A DNA stretch of 64,000 nucleotides from Capsicum annuum (Eukaryota; Streptophyta; Magnoliopsida; Solanales; Solanaceae), in contig NC_061115.1 of the NCBI RefSeq assembly GCF_002878395.1, positions 94,675,364 through 94,739,363 on the forward strand. Direction: 5' to 3'. Position numbers and translations under genes: made by a program. Of this stretch, positions 44,097 to 56,078 are shown one piece after another (position 1 is the first letter of the stretch; each line of letters opens with the position of its first letter). The notes under the pieces were generated by a model. The model was not told the DNA's origin and did no database searches. It was given only the letters and a program-made list of their open reading frames with translations.

Positions 44097-46290
44097 TGTA
44101 GCACCCTGGATTTTGGTCCCTGAAAAAGTTCTTGTTCTTAGAGCTTACTATCCTCACTACGACTCACCATGCGAGTCTAGGGTGTCATTCCGAGTCTTAG
44201 GGACACAAACATAGTTTGGCCAGTATGTTGTCCTCATGTTTCTATCTTGAATATGACTTAGGCCTAATGAGTAGTAGGGTCTCGTAATGAGTCATAGGGT
44301 ATGAATCAAAAGGAAACCAATTTACTAACCTAGAGTTCTTTTACGAGTCGTAAGAACTGTATATGAGTCATATGGTGTAACTTTTAACTAGACCATTGCG
44401 GGAAGACCCTAGACACTCTCCAGACTACAATTCGACTAAATGAACTATAGGGTGACCCTACTAGTCGTGAGGTCACCTATAGTGAGAGGGCGTCGATTCT
44501 AGTCTCTTAATCAAGGGCATCCTAATAATTTTCCTTCGACCTAGTTAGCCCCCGCAAATTAAAACCATCTTAGTGCCATCATTAGCATACTATTCACAAT
44601 AAAAACACTCTTTTAAACTCTCTAAATTCTCTCAAGAAATATACTAAGGGTTTCCAAGAAGTTGATCAATTAGAACTCTCAAGGGAAAATTCTCTCTATA
44701 ACTCTTGATATTTCAGGTATGTTACTCTTCCCTAACTCTTATTTTATGAAAAATATGTGTTTTACGTGGTTTAATTGTATGGTTTGGAATGTGGTTTTGG
44801 TATTCTTGAGGGTTTTGGAAGGATAGATCCTTGAATTGTTTTCTCTTTGATTTTATGAATTGTTCATGCTTTGAAATTTATGTTGTAAACTAATGGGGTG
44901 CATGGGTGTGTGAATTTTAATGGGGGTCATGGTATTTCCCTAAATTAACATTTTCAACTTTGAACTGGTTATGAATAATTGACTTCCCTTAACCCACTTG
45001 TGTAAATAGTTTTGAATCATGGAATTGTCACTTGGTTTCACTTACTCACCTATATTATTGTATTGCATAAATAGTTAAATAATAAACATAGATTTTGCTA
45101 TATTTTGATTTAATTAACAAAAGGGGTCAAGGCATTCTTCCAATTTGTATGGATTAGATAAAGGTGGTCGAGGCATTCCTCCAATTTGTATGGATAAGCT
45201 AAAGGGGGTCAAAGCATTCCCCTAAGTTAATGTTATTGTTATGGCATAGAGATAAGCTTGCAAGTGTAAGGTTATGTCATTGACCATGATGTGCCTTAAC
45301 AATTGGTTCGTTATTTAACAAATGGGATATGTGAAACTTGCTTTAAATTAGGCTAAATAGGGGTTATGTAGCAAAGACCTGAAGGTGTGGGTCTCAGATG
45401 ACTTATACTAGAAACTCATGTTTGCCGACGTGAGGTTTGATCTTGATGACATGTGTGCATGGTTTACACTATTGATATATTTGTATCTTGGATTGATGTG
45501 GGATCGGGGAATTCCCTGCTCTTCCTTTATACCTCTAGTTCATGCGGCTAACACGCACTGGGGCCTATTAGTAGGGGAGCCGAACCCATATATCCCGTGG
45601 GAGCCTATTTATGATGGTTAAGCTACATAGTCCAGGATAAAGTTTTAATTCATGCTAAACCTTGTTCCCTATCCCGACATATTATTTATGTATTTATATG
45701 ATGATGTTCACTTGTTTTGTAATTGTATTTGACTTGGCATTATTTTATCCCCTAAACCCGAGTTACATACTAGTGTTGATCCCACTAATAATCTCTAAAT
45801 ATTGAATTCCTATGTGACGTAGGCACTAGAGACACTTCTACTTTTTCTGTATAGTGTTAGGAGGATTGGGCCGGTTCGTCGGTTTATTGTGGTGATGTGG
45901 TAAGCTTTCATACTTTGGAAGACATAGTCAGTTCATTGTTTTCCCTCACTAGATTAGAATTGAAGACTTCACATTAACAGTTTAATATCATTTTCATTGT
46001 AAGAGTCGAGGGTATGTACTGATATAGATTGGTTTTTAGTTTTGTTAAAGGCTTTGTAGATATTACTGTGGACATAGGTATTGGTATTGATGTTGATTAT
46101 CAACATCAGTTAGTGGATATTAACTTGTCTTAGATTCTTTTGAGTTTTTATATCCTATCTTGTTATATGTTTGGATTTCAGCCACTGCTAGGTGTATTAC
46201 ATTTTATTTTATTTGGAAATAAGGGTGGTCTTCGATCCTCAGTGTACTTGAGATAATCATCACAGACAAACCCTAGTTTGGGTTGTGAAA
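44097..46290 (+). repeat. 5' LTR of element T (about 2194 bp)
   Basis: It starts TGTAGCACCCTGGATTTTGG and ends GGGTTGTGAA just before the primer site. Near 45120-45215 it has three units of about 41 bases with GGGGTCAAGGCATTC, comparable in place to the arrays of family A LTRs. The U3 start resembles family A (CACCCTGG-TTT-G-TCC), suggesting related families. The small open frame at 45418 is not protein-like. Confidence 0.8.
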
Positions 46291-46294
46291 AAGT

Positions 46295-46307
46295 TGGTAT
46301 TAGAGAC
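46295..46307 (+). other. Primer binding site of element T
   Basis: TGGTATTAGAGAC, five bases after the LTR end; one C-to-T change relative to TGGTATCAGAG. Confidence 0.83.
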
Positions 46308-46367
46308 TAGGTTTTGATGTCACTTAGTTTTTATAAAGCCGTGTCAAGTAGAGTCTCTTTTATAAAT

Positions 46368-46383
46368 GTGTAGTGCTCTACAC
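46368..46383 (+). other. Leader hairpin of element T
   Basis: GTGTAG, loop TGCT, CTACAC: a perfect six-pair stem starting 73 bases after the primer-site start. The stem differs in sequence from those of IV, P, M and V but pairing is kept. Confidence 0.5.
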
Positions 46384-46503
46384 TTTTAAGAGAGAGGCTA
46401 GGAGGCATTTAGGAATTTTTCCCTTTCTCGTGATCTACTATCAGGCTGTAGAGTCTGGGGTGTTTACATCTTCTTAAAATCCCATTTGTTCGCTTTTCAA
46501 GTC

Positions 46504-47820
46504 ATGCCTCTAAGAAGATTTGGTTCATGTGGAAACAGTTTTGTCCCTTTTGAGGATAATGTCAGCGGAGCTTGTCCTACTCAAGGAGTTCAAACTCGGT
46601 CTTGGGTCACTACTTCTGATTGCACTAGTAGAGTTCCACCGAGCCCTATTGATTCTTCTTTCACTAGTGGCATCCCTACTCAGTCTGCCTCAGGACATAT
46701 TACTAATGTTGAGTTCTGCCATTTTATTCATCAATTGACCTAGTTGGTGACATCTCCATCATGTTAGTCAGGTCCTGCTGTGATTGTTAGTTCTTCTGAG
46801 GGCCCCAGGGTTGGCCAATTTAAGAGGCTAAACCCTCTGATCTTTACTGGTTCCAAGGATAAGGAATATCCTTAAGGATTCATAGATGAGATAGAGAAAA
46901 TTTTATATGTAATGCATGCTTCTGATTTTGAGGGTATGGAATTTATTACATACTAGCTGAAGGATGTGGCACATCAGTGGTATAAAAAGTGCGACCCGTC
47001 TGGGGGAAATGATGCAAAATTTGCTTTGTAGGAGGATTTCTATGGTGCTTTTCTTGATTACTTCTTTCCTTAGGAGTTGAGGGAGACAAAGGTTGAGGAT
47101 TTTATGAATCTGAAGCAAGGAAAGATATCAGTGAAAGAGTATGCCCTGAAGTTTCATCAGCTGTCCCATTCTACTCCTGTACATGTAATGAGCATGAGAG
47201 TTAAGATGAGGAAGTTTTCTTTGGGCTTGTCTCAAAACTTGGTAATGGAGTGTAAGGCTGCCTTGCTGAATAGTGACATGGATATCTCTAGACTTGTGGT
47301 GTATATGCAGGCGATAGAAGATGAAAAGAAGAAACAAGTCAAATTAGGGAATAGACAAAGTATAAGATCTTGATATTTTGAGCATGGTGGTGGCTAGCAG
47401 AATAATGGTAGAGATGGTAGGCAGTTGTCTAAGAAGAAATAGGGGAATTCTAGCTTTTATTCTACAGCTAGTGCTCCATATCCTAAAAAGTTTGGTGATC
47501 GTCGTTTCTAGAGCATTAGTGAATTTAAGGGACAAGGTGCCCAATCTATGGATAGTGGGGCCCGATTAGCTCTGTCCTATCCTTCTTACAAATTTTATGG
47601 ATAGTTGTACCGTGACTTTTCTAATAACGAAAGAAATAGTTATTTTAGATGCGGTCAACCTAGCAATATTCAAGTGAACTATTATTCAGGAGATATTGCT
47701 ACTAGGGCTAATAAGCTTTTGGTTGCTTTTCCTTTTGCTCCTACATCAAAGGGTGCTACATCTGGCTTCGGTACTGGTCAAAATCATTGATATGCTCTTT
47801 CCATTCATAGGGATTCTAAG
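46504..47820 (+). pseudogene. gag pseudogene of element T
   Basis: The start ATG at 46504 gives MPLRRFGSCGNSFVPFEDN, like the MPPRRA start of relatives. The N-terminal part is open to 46741 (TAG). Then GQFKRLNPLIFTGSK (46816 on), IDEIEKIL and HQWYKK lead to the capsid core at 47077-47373: VEDFMNLKQGKISVKEYALK and MRKFSLGLSQNLVMECKAAL. A TAG at 47071 replaces the conserved Gln of FPQELR. The zinc knuckle (about 47640-47680) reads YFRCGQPSNIQ, so the first Cys and the His are lost. The end, FAPTSKGATSGFGTGQNH, is the usual linker to protease. Confidence 0.87.
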
Positions 47821-49804
47821 TGAAACATCTAAGATTTTGGTCCTTAGTAATTTTCTTGGGTTTTTGGCATCTAGACATCATATAAGTTAGGGTACTAGTC
47901 GTATGATATGTTACGGGTAATATAGTCCAGTTGTATATTTTCTAGTATTGGGTGGTTTTGGGTGGTTGAGTTTTTTAAATAGGTACGAATTGTATGACTG
48001 GGTACGAGTGCGACTTATGAGTTATAGGCTGGTTAGTTTAGGGGTTAAGATTCTACTTAGGGTACAAGTGGTGGGAACCACTTGTACCATAGGTTATGAA
48101 TGGGGGGCCGTACCCTTCTGTAGAAAATTAATACAGTTTAAGTTGGGGGTATTTTGGACAATTCCCCTTATAACTCCTTAGGTTCCCAGGACTTAAAACA
48201 TCTTTTTGGGGATTCATTAACCTATTTTCAATCAGTCAAACACTCTAATCTCACTCAAATATATCTCAAGGCTCTTCGGTTTAGCAAAAGCTAATGTTTC
48301 CTTCAAGGTGGTCAATTGAAGCTCATAGGGGCGATATTTTCTTATTCTTGTTCTTCTTCTTCTTAATCTAAAGCGTGTTACTCCTCCTTCGTTGATAGTT
48401 TGAACTAAAGGCATGTTTTATGAATTGTTTTCATGGCATGAATGGTGTACAGTTTTGGGTTTACCAATATATATCAGGGGTTTTGGTTATAAATGCTTGT
48501 TTATTGTTTTCCCATATTTTAATTATGGATTTACATGTTTTAATTGTGGTATGTACATTTGGTTGCATGGGAATGGTTAATTGGTACTTGGTTTTGGCTT
48601 TGGAAACTCTAGCCCCTAATTTGTTCAATAAAATGCCTATGAGAATGCTTGTACTAAATTGTTGGACTTTCATTGAACCCTAAATGGTATAAATGGTTTA
48701 GAATGGTCAAATAGTAAGGTCTTAGTGGTCATGGTTGGTATAATTAAAATCCCTGTGGAGTACAAAGGAATCCCCCTAGCAAACATAATAATTATCACTA
48801 GTGGGTTACATGGGATACCCCTAAGTCAACTTAATAATGTAATCTATGGGTACATGGAAATCTCTTCTTTTCAAAAAGGTTCGCTAAGGACATTGCTTGT
48901 AAGATATAGTTGGTATGACGATACCACTACTTATAGTGGTTAATAAAAAATGGAATAATGGTCTTGGTTATATGGTAATGGTTTTAATTATGCACTAATG
49001 GCGGGGTGTGATAGATAATTGTGAAGGTGTAAGTCCAAAGGACGGATACTGGAAACTTACGTTTGCCGACATGAGGATTGGTCATGATAACCAGATGGGG
49101 TACATGGGAATCCCCCAGATAACAATTATATATATTTATCATTAAGAGTGAAGGGTACTTGGGAATCCCCTACTCCTATGGTACATCCGGTTCATGCATC
49201 TACACACATGGGTGCCCATTTGCGGGTTACACTGGACCATATAGCCCATGTATGATTCTAGGATGGTTATACTATAATACCCAGGTTAATGATTTTAAAT
49301 GCATGCTAAACCCGATTCCCTTTTTCCAACATGGTTATATATATATATATATTTGTATATATCTATATATACATATATGTATGGTTGTGAATGCATATGG
49401 TTGGTTTACTTGGTTTTAAAAGTTTTTATTATTTTATCTGGATCCTCAGTACTTGTTAGCATCCACCCTCTAACCTGTCTTCGGGCGGCTGTATCCCTTT
49501 GCGATGCAGGAACTGACCATTGTACTCCTACTTAGTGATCGAATTTAGGATCAACTATTGCATTGAAGTGGTAAGCTTTTGTATTTTTAAGGATCCATTT
49601 TATAGCATGGATGTCCTTACATACTTTGGTTATGTCAGGGATATTGGTTTTGGCTATTGTTGGGGGTATGTCCCAACCAAATATTGTCTTTCTTTTGGAT
49701 AAAGGCTTTGTTGAAATACTATGGGTTGGAATGGATTGTGTCGGTATTGGTGTCAGTCTTATTATTGTCATTGGTAATGTGGTTGATACCATTTTACTGA
49801 ATTT
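47821..49804 (+). repeat. 5' LTR of element U (family A), 3' part deleted
   Basis: It starts TGAAACATCTAAGATTTTGG and is collinear with the 3' LTR of element I, including the G-run/C-run units at 48752-48875 and 49097-49175. It ends at ATTTTACTGAATTT (about 49804), equivalent to about 8190 in element I, and passes directly into mid-gag. The last ~280 bases of LTR, the primer site and half of gag are missing. Confidence 0.85.
49336..49380. repeat. AT dinucleotide microsatellite
   Basis: Mostly (TA)n with a few T, G and C interruptions, inside the LTR of U; the other family A LTRs have short versions at the same place. Confidence 0.85.
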
Positions 49805-50105
49805 GATCCTTGAAAGGAAGACAACATTGTTGAACAAGGACATGGATATTTGTAGGATGGTCATTCATATGCAACATATGGAGGAGGAAAAGAGAAAGCA
49901 GGTCGAGATTGGTGAAAGGTACGGTAAGAAGTTAAGGTTTTTGTACCAAGGTGTTGGCCAACAGCAAAGTGTTTGGGATGGTGGTAAGTGGCCAAAAAAG
50001 AAGTGGAGGAGTTCTGGTTCTTTCTTCACAGCTAGTGCGTCCTACCCAAAGTAGTTTAGTGATAGGCGTCAGCAGGGTGGCGAGAACTTTAGGGCATAGG
50101 GTGCC
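49805..50105 (+). pseudogene. gag pseudogene of element U, part 1
   Basis: Open text from the LTR junction: ILERKTTLLNKDMDICRMVI, then HMEEEKRKQVEIGERYGKKL and GKWPKKKWRSSGSFFTASAS, stopping at TAG 50053. This is the end of the capsid and the basic linker of gypsy Gag, matching 47240-47340 of T and 15370-15550 of IV. The text is cut by element V at 50106; the last five bases, GTGCC, are the target duplication. It continues at 58924. Confidence 0.87.
50101..50105. other. Target-site duplication GTGCC, left copy (element V)
   Basis: GTGCC directly precedes TGTAATGCCC and recurs exactly at 58924-58928. Confidence 0.93.
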
Positions 50106-52924
50106 TGTAATGCCCTAAATCTGGTACCTAGAACATTACACGGTGCTCATGACCCCAAAGGACCACAAGCTAACCCATCACTAATAGCTGTAACTGAGCA
50201 CTAAATAATATATTATAAATATGCAGAATATAAGTTGTAAGGCCATAAGGTTCAAAACTGAACTAATACTAAATATAGAACAATGTCTAAAATAGGGTAT
50301 AAAAAAACCCAAAAAATTGAAATAAACTGTCTGAAAACATGTTGTAGTTTGAAAGCCTCTAAACTGTCTAAAAACTGTTGAGTAGATGGGACATGTCCCT
50401 AACTAACTCCGATTATTGAAATAACTAAGTCCTGAAATAATGAAATAACATATCATCACATCCTCAAAGGATGAGGACTACCCACTAACTGACTATTGAT
50501 ATCTAGAATATACTTATACTCTGGAGCTCGTGTTTCTAAACCTATGGTATAAGACACCATATCAAAAATGCGTTAGTACTTTGAATGTACTGGTATGCAA
50601 CTAAGGTAGGCTGAATACAAAAGGGTTCATATGCATGGACAACTCTAACTGACTAAATGATATGATTGTGAGAATACAGGCATAAATATGTAACTGAAAT
50701 TGAGATCTTGATAGGATTGAATACTACGTTCTGACAACCGAGTCTACTGATAACATGGATTTACAAACATCTGAGTTTACTTAAGATAGGATACTGAATA
50801 CTGAGGGAATGATACTACATTACAGATACATGAATAACTATTTTTCGATAGTGTAGATTATGAAGAACTGGTCTGGTTGACAGTATTTGATAGTCCTAAA
50901 GCTGAATACTGATAACATGAGTTTCGTATAGCTAGTATACTAATATTGAGCGACTGCATCTGATAGTCTAGGTTCTAATGAAACTAGCTGAGTTCCGTAC
51001 TGTACGGAGTGACTGTATCTGACAGTCCTGAAATCTGAAGAACTATTTGAGTTTTATTATTGAGGCTAAAATTAATACTGAAACAGAGACGGTAGGAGGT
51101 AATTATCTCACCAGCATACCCTAGAACTGAATTGGTGGGGTCTAACCTATAACCCTAGCTAGAAGGGTATTAATATTGTGCCATGGGTAAAGACAAGTTG
51201 TGAGGTAACCCTCTTTAATAGGAAGCTCTTCCATCAACCCTCCTGTAGGGATAACCCCAAACGAGATGTATTAGTATCCCTACGCATTGGGACACATCTC
51301 AACCTACGCTACCTATGTAGTTCTGGAATGCAAGAATTTCTTCTAAGGATCAAACCCTCCACTGAATAAAAGGTGAGTCCCCCTCCTTGGGTTCACTCGG
51401 TGCTGAATTCTACTCCCAACTGAATAGACACTAAACTGATTAACTGAACTGATAGTATTGGTATTGTTTAGTGGAGCTAAACCGAGTTCTATAAGTTCCA
51501 TTGACTGACTAAATGATACTGAGACATGATGGCTGACTAAGATCACTGAGATTTTTGAGATTATTGGACTGACACTAAGTTTACTGAATTTTACTGAGTT
51601 ATATGACTGACTGAATTCTACTGATCATGGATTGACTGATATTATCATGAAAAAATGACAAGGCTCTAGGTACACAACTAAATTGTTGGTTACAAGTACC
51701 CCCAGGACTTGATAGAATGAAACTTACAAGTCATGAAACTTTTGATCACATGACCCATATCAACAATTCATAATTTAATAGTTGGGGATTTCCTGAAGCA
51801 CATGATCATCATAATGTTGTGCATGGATAGTAATGCATAAAATCATGGCATAATTTCGTGGTTCTAATCTTATGAACATCTCATCAATCAATCACAATGA
51901 ATAGGTTTGCATTGGAATCATCTTAATCATGTAGCTATAGCATAACTTAAGAGGCATGAGATGATCCTGACACATGGAATCTAAGTACTTGATCATCATT
52001 CATTCATTGGGGAATATTATCAAACACCTTGCTTGTACACTTAGGGTATAGTTATGATCATCAATTTAATACACCATGGTTCCACAATTTAACTCAATTG
52101 CATGAATTTCAACCCTATACTAACATAGTTTCATGACAGCATGAGAAAGATGCAATCTTGGCAGTCATACAACAATAACAACATGAACATAATCAATTCA
52201 AAATAAGAACATCATGATATATAGTTTAAAATAGGGTTCTTGAGCTTCATGGATGAAAGGAGCCCATGAATCAACACTGCGCATACCTTATTTTTTGATT
52301 CTATGAAGATTGATGGAGAGATTCTTGAATTTGAGTCTTGAATATGAATCCCTAATTGAAAACCCTAGCTTGTTCTTGAGAGAAACTTAAGACAAACCCT
52401 ATATTTTTGATAAAATATGGCTAAATAATGTGTTATTGGGTTTATATAGATTATTTACCTTTTTAAACCTTGGATGCATATTTTATTTCTGATAAAATTT
52501 CCTGATTTGGCAGGCTGGCGCGACGTGGCGCTATCACTCCGTGTCACTAAAAATTACAAGCTGGGAACTGGGATGATGGCGCGATGCGGTGAAATCACAT
52601 TGCCACTTTGTTTTCAACCTACAAGTTTTGTATGACGTGCCACTATCACGGAGCAATACTAGAAATTGACAATTGCTATTTAAGCTGGCTCCGCATCATG
52701 CTGATGGCTCAAGTGATACACTGTCTCACTAAAAAGGCTCTAACTCTTCACCCGAGTGTCAATTTGGGAAAATTTGGTATCAATGGAAAGCTTATTGAAG
52801 TTCACACATGAAAAAAACTGAAAATATTTAAAATACCACATGTATAAAAGTGGATTCATCTTTGAAACAAGTCTTTAACATTTCTTGGATGATTTTATGC
52901 TAGGTAAAAGTACGAGGTATTACA
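50106..52924 (-). repeat. 3' LTR of element V (2819 bp)
   Basis: It runs, on the plus strand, from TGTAATGCCCTAAATCTGG to TACGAGGTATTACA. It matches 56079-58923 in order over its full length. The section 50700-51660 is rich in ACTGA pentamers. A minus-strand TATA-type CTATATAAACCC is at 52440-52451. No gene is seen. Confidence 0.93.
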
Positions 52925-52945
52925 ATAACTCCTCCTTGGGAACAT
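52925..52945 (-). other. Polypurine tract of element V
   Basis: Minus strand CCCAAGGAGGAGTTAT abuts the 3' LTR, with CGAGGATAAATG upstream of it, the same arrangement as in families A and IV. Confidence 0.72.
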
Positions 52946-55900
52946 TTATCCTCGAATAAGACTAATTTAGATGGGAGAAATAATAATCAAAAGTACATAT
53001 TGAATATGAATAGCTGAAACATGACTACCTGACTAACATTACTGAGATTCATACTGATCATGAATATTTGATGGATGATTTTATGACTGAGCTGATACAT
53101 GAATGCATGACTAAGACTATTGATAAGCTGATCATGCATATCTGATGCGTGAATACAGGACTGAACTGACTCATAACCATGCGATTAAACATGTAAGGGT
53201 AAAGATACCAGGTTTGAAATAAAAAATGAGCATGGAACTGAATACCACATTTGTAACTGAAATCTAAACATAAAACTGGATAAGTTTAAGAAAATCTATT
53301 GCCTTGGGCTGAGTCTGAGTTTAACAACTTAATATGCATGAGCAAAAACATGAAAACATAATTGGGTAGCGTGAATTGAACTGAGCCATTGAGTACATAG
53401 CTTACAGTTGATATTGGAGCTAGAGGGTCAACGTATGAGTAACCCCTACTCGTAAACTAGATTCCTTACACGAAAAAAGAATGGGATGTTTTTTTCATGA
53501 AAGTGTGGGGGTTCATAATGTATCTCCTCCTTCGGGACACTATGTCCCACAAAAAATACTGACTTGGCTGAGTCACTGTGGAAATGGAAGCGATGCACAA
53601 GGCATCTACGAGCTGCATCTTAACTAAATATCTGGGATCTAAAACTAAAGCATGATACATGGACCAAGTTGAACACACAACTACCTAGTTGGTCCATCTT
53701 ATAATGTCACATTCATGAGATTCCGAATAGTGCAATTAGATGGAAAGATAGGGAAACCATACCATCTGAACTTGTCCATTCTGACTGCTAAACTGAAATA
53801 CTGGCTTTGCAGACTAACTCATGCTGAAAACTTATACATGATTAGAGAATTTCTCTGCCACTCTTTCTATAGAGTGCTAATGATTGTACGGAGAATGTGA
53901 ATCTTGGCCTGGACTGAGTAGGACATCTGATTGGGTGATCGCTACATGGCTGGGGTTCTTGTATTAGGAGGCAAGGCCTATGAAACATCATCTAAGATAA
54001 AGTTACCAAACCTTATGCACTGCAACTGAGACTATTGAAAAGGTTTACTTGGTGTTGATCATAAATGCATAAATATACTAACTGATCGGATTAACTGAAT
54101 AACTTATAGATGAATGCTGACATACAAGACTGAACTATACTTAGTCTGAACAACTAGCCTAAGGCTATAGACTATTATGCATAGGAGGTAAGGACTGATT
54201 GAGTGAAATAAGTTTACTAGGCATGGATTTATTAAAATGATGTTACTTGAAATTGTGAAACAAAGTATATGACATGATTTAGAAATATTTTGTAATTGAG
54301 GTACTGAAATACTAATGACTAAGTAAGTAATAGATATATGCTATGGTCGAGTAATCCTAAAAACGAACTGGGTTTCTGATCTGGCTGAACTAGGACTAGG
54401 ACTAAATACTGGTTTCTGGTAACTAATGTTTAGACTGATATTGAAGTGCTTAATTCTAAGACTGAACACTGATTACTGAGTACTAAACACTAAAACTATA
54501 ACTGTGATAGCAATTGAATTCTGATAGTTACACGATGGCGAATGACATAAGTTAGGGATCCGAATGCACACTCACACTCTGTACTTTCCTTACTTCTAAA
54601 TAAAACCTCTTGATAGCCATTTGCTTGTACACTAACATGATATTCAAGTCTATCTTCACCACTATACCCTCGTGTAAAATAAGCATGCAATAATCTTGTC
54701 TTAACATGAAATATCCACTCCCTCCTTCTAAGAAATTGCTATCCACTACACTATTTTCACATAGAGAGCTCACTAAAGGGTTTAATAAGGAGGACATGAA
54801 TCATGAATAGACACTAACTGAACTTGACTGAAGCTTGAAAAATAGAATATAAATATCATGGACTCACTAGTAGGTCCAAATTGAGGATATACATAACATA
54901 GTATGAATTTAACTGATCACTAGAGGTGTAGCATAAGCCATGAAAGCTGAGTATACAATAAAGCATGATATGTGTGCATGATTCATGAGCTGTATAACCT
55001 AAGTTTGGGTTTTTCTACATTCGTGGGACATGATTTGTATAATTTAATAGAATAGAACTGAATTCCTTATGCTAGGTGCTAGAATCGTACATGATTCTAT
55101 GGAAAATGTGTGAATATAAGTTGTGTTCATAAAAATGAGATGTGAAGCATGCGTAGGAATCATCCTGAATGAAGTACCAAACTTTACACTGAGATAAGGA
55201 TGGGTCAAGAATCATCTTTCATTACTGCTTTTCTATATATACTGGCACTACTACTGGAATCTAAGAGTCTAAATTGGTCACTTGATCTATCATCTTCCCC
55301 TTAGCTTTAAGCCATCATCATATGTCTGCCAACACTTTACTAAAATCTGAACTGAACTACAATCATCATCATATACTTACACTCTGTTTGACATATACTT
55401 GCCTTACTAAGCACATCATCTAATTTTGTTTCTTCATATACTACTAAATTGCATATCCTAATTCATATTCATACCTTTATACTTAATTTTAGATCAATAA
55501 TCTTAAATTATTGCTTATACTATTAAAGCCTACTGGTCTACCTTAGTACAACTATCCCCATGAATACATAATCTGCTCAATTTGGATAATGCTATCCCAA
55601 ATCTACTATTTCTAAACTCCTGGGTTCATGCCTCTAACTCTAGGTCATATACTATCATAGGATTTTGAGAAGAGATCTGATGACATATGAGTTCTCATGA
55701 TCATGAATGAGATCTGTACAACTTTGGAACATAACGAAACTGATGGGATACTTTTGAGCCTATGAGCAATCCCATATCTATCTGTATAGACTGTCGGAGA
55801 AAGCCCAATCTCTAGGATTTTGAGCTTCACCATATCTGTTACTTTAAAGTAAGGTGAAATTGACATAAGTGAAACATGAAGAGAACCTAAATGAGTTTCT

Positions 55901-55980
55901 TAGAGAACCTTTCTATAGGATGATCTGAGACATAAAAGAAGGGAAATTATTTCTAAAATATCTCATAGCCTCCTGCACAT
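52946..55980 (-). other. Non-coding interior of element V
   Basis: About 3 kb with short open frames only. The two longest minus-strand ones (53678-53466 and 54797-54552, the latter overlapped by a third) have no motif I recognise. ACTGA-type words are frequent here as in the LTRs. Either it is a degraded interior of a former coding element or it was never coding. Confidence 0.7.
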
Positions 55981-55982
55981 AA

Positions 55983-56000
55983 GTATGGTGCACAACACAC
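55983..56000 (-). other. Leader hairpin of element V
   Basis: Minus strand GTGTG, loop TTGTGCAC, then CATAC: five pairs including one G-T, with GTGCAC in the loop. It starts 74 bases after the primer-site start. Confidence 0.55.
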
Positions 56001-56063
56001 CCATGTATAAGACTCTACTAGATGCGTCTTTTCCAACTTCCTAGGATACTATTGAACCTTAGT

Positions 56064-56074
56064 CTCTGATACCA
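56064..56074 (-). other. Primer binding site of element V
   Basis: Minus strand TGGTATCAGAG, an exact match to the initiator-Met-tRNA complement over 11 bases, four bases from the LTR end at 56079. Confidence 0.9.
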
Positions 56075-56078
56075 AGTT

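Larger units (their letters stand above)
44097..47820 (+). mobile_element. Element T: 5' LTR and gag of a Ty3/gypsy element, cut by element U
   Basis: LTR, primer site, leader hairpin and almost complete gag are collinear. At 47821 the LTR of element U starts abruptly in the gag/protease linker, so T's pol is beyond U, outside the window. Confidence 0.82.

Noticed and set aside
52925..56078. Protein genes in the interior of V
   Set aside because: Short minus-strand frames (about 60-80 codons) overlap each other and have no motif; nothing exceeds chance for this composition.
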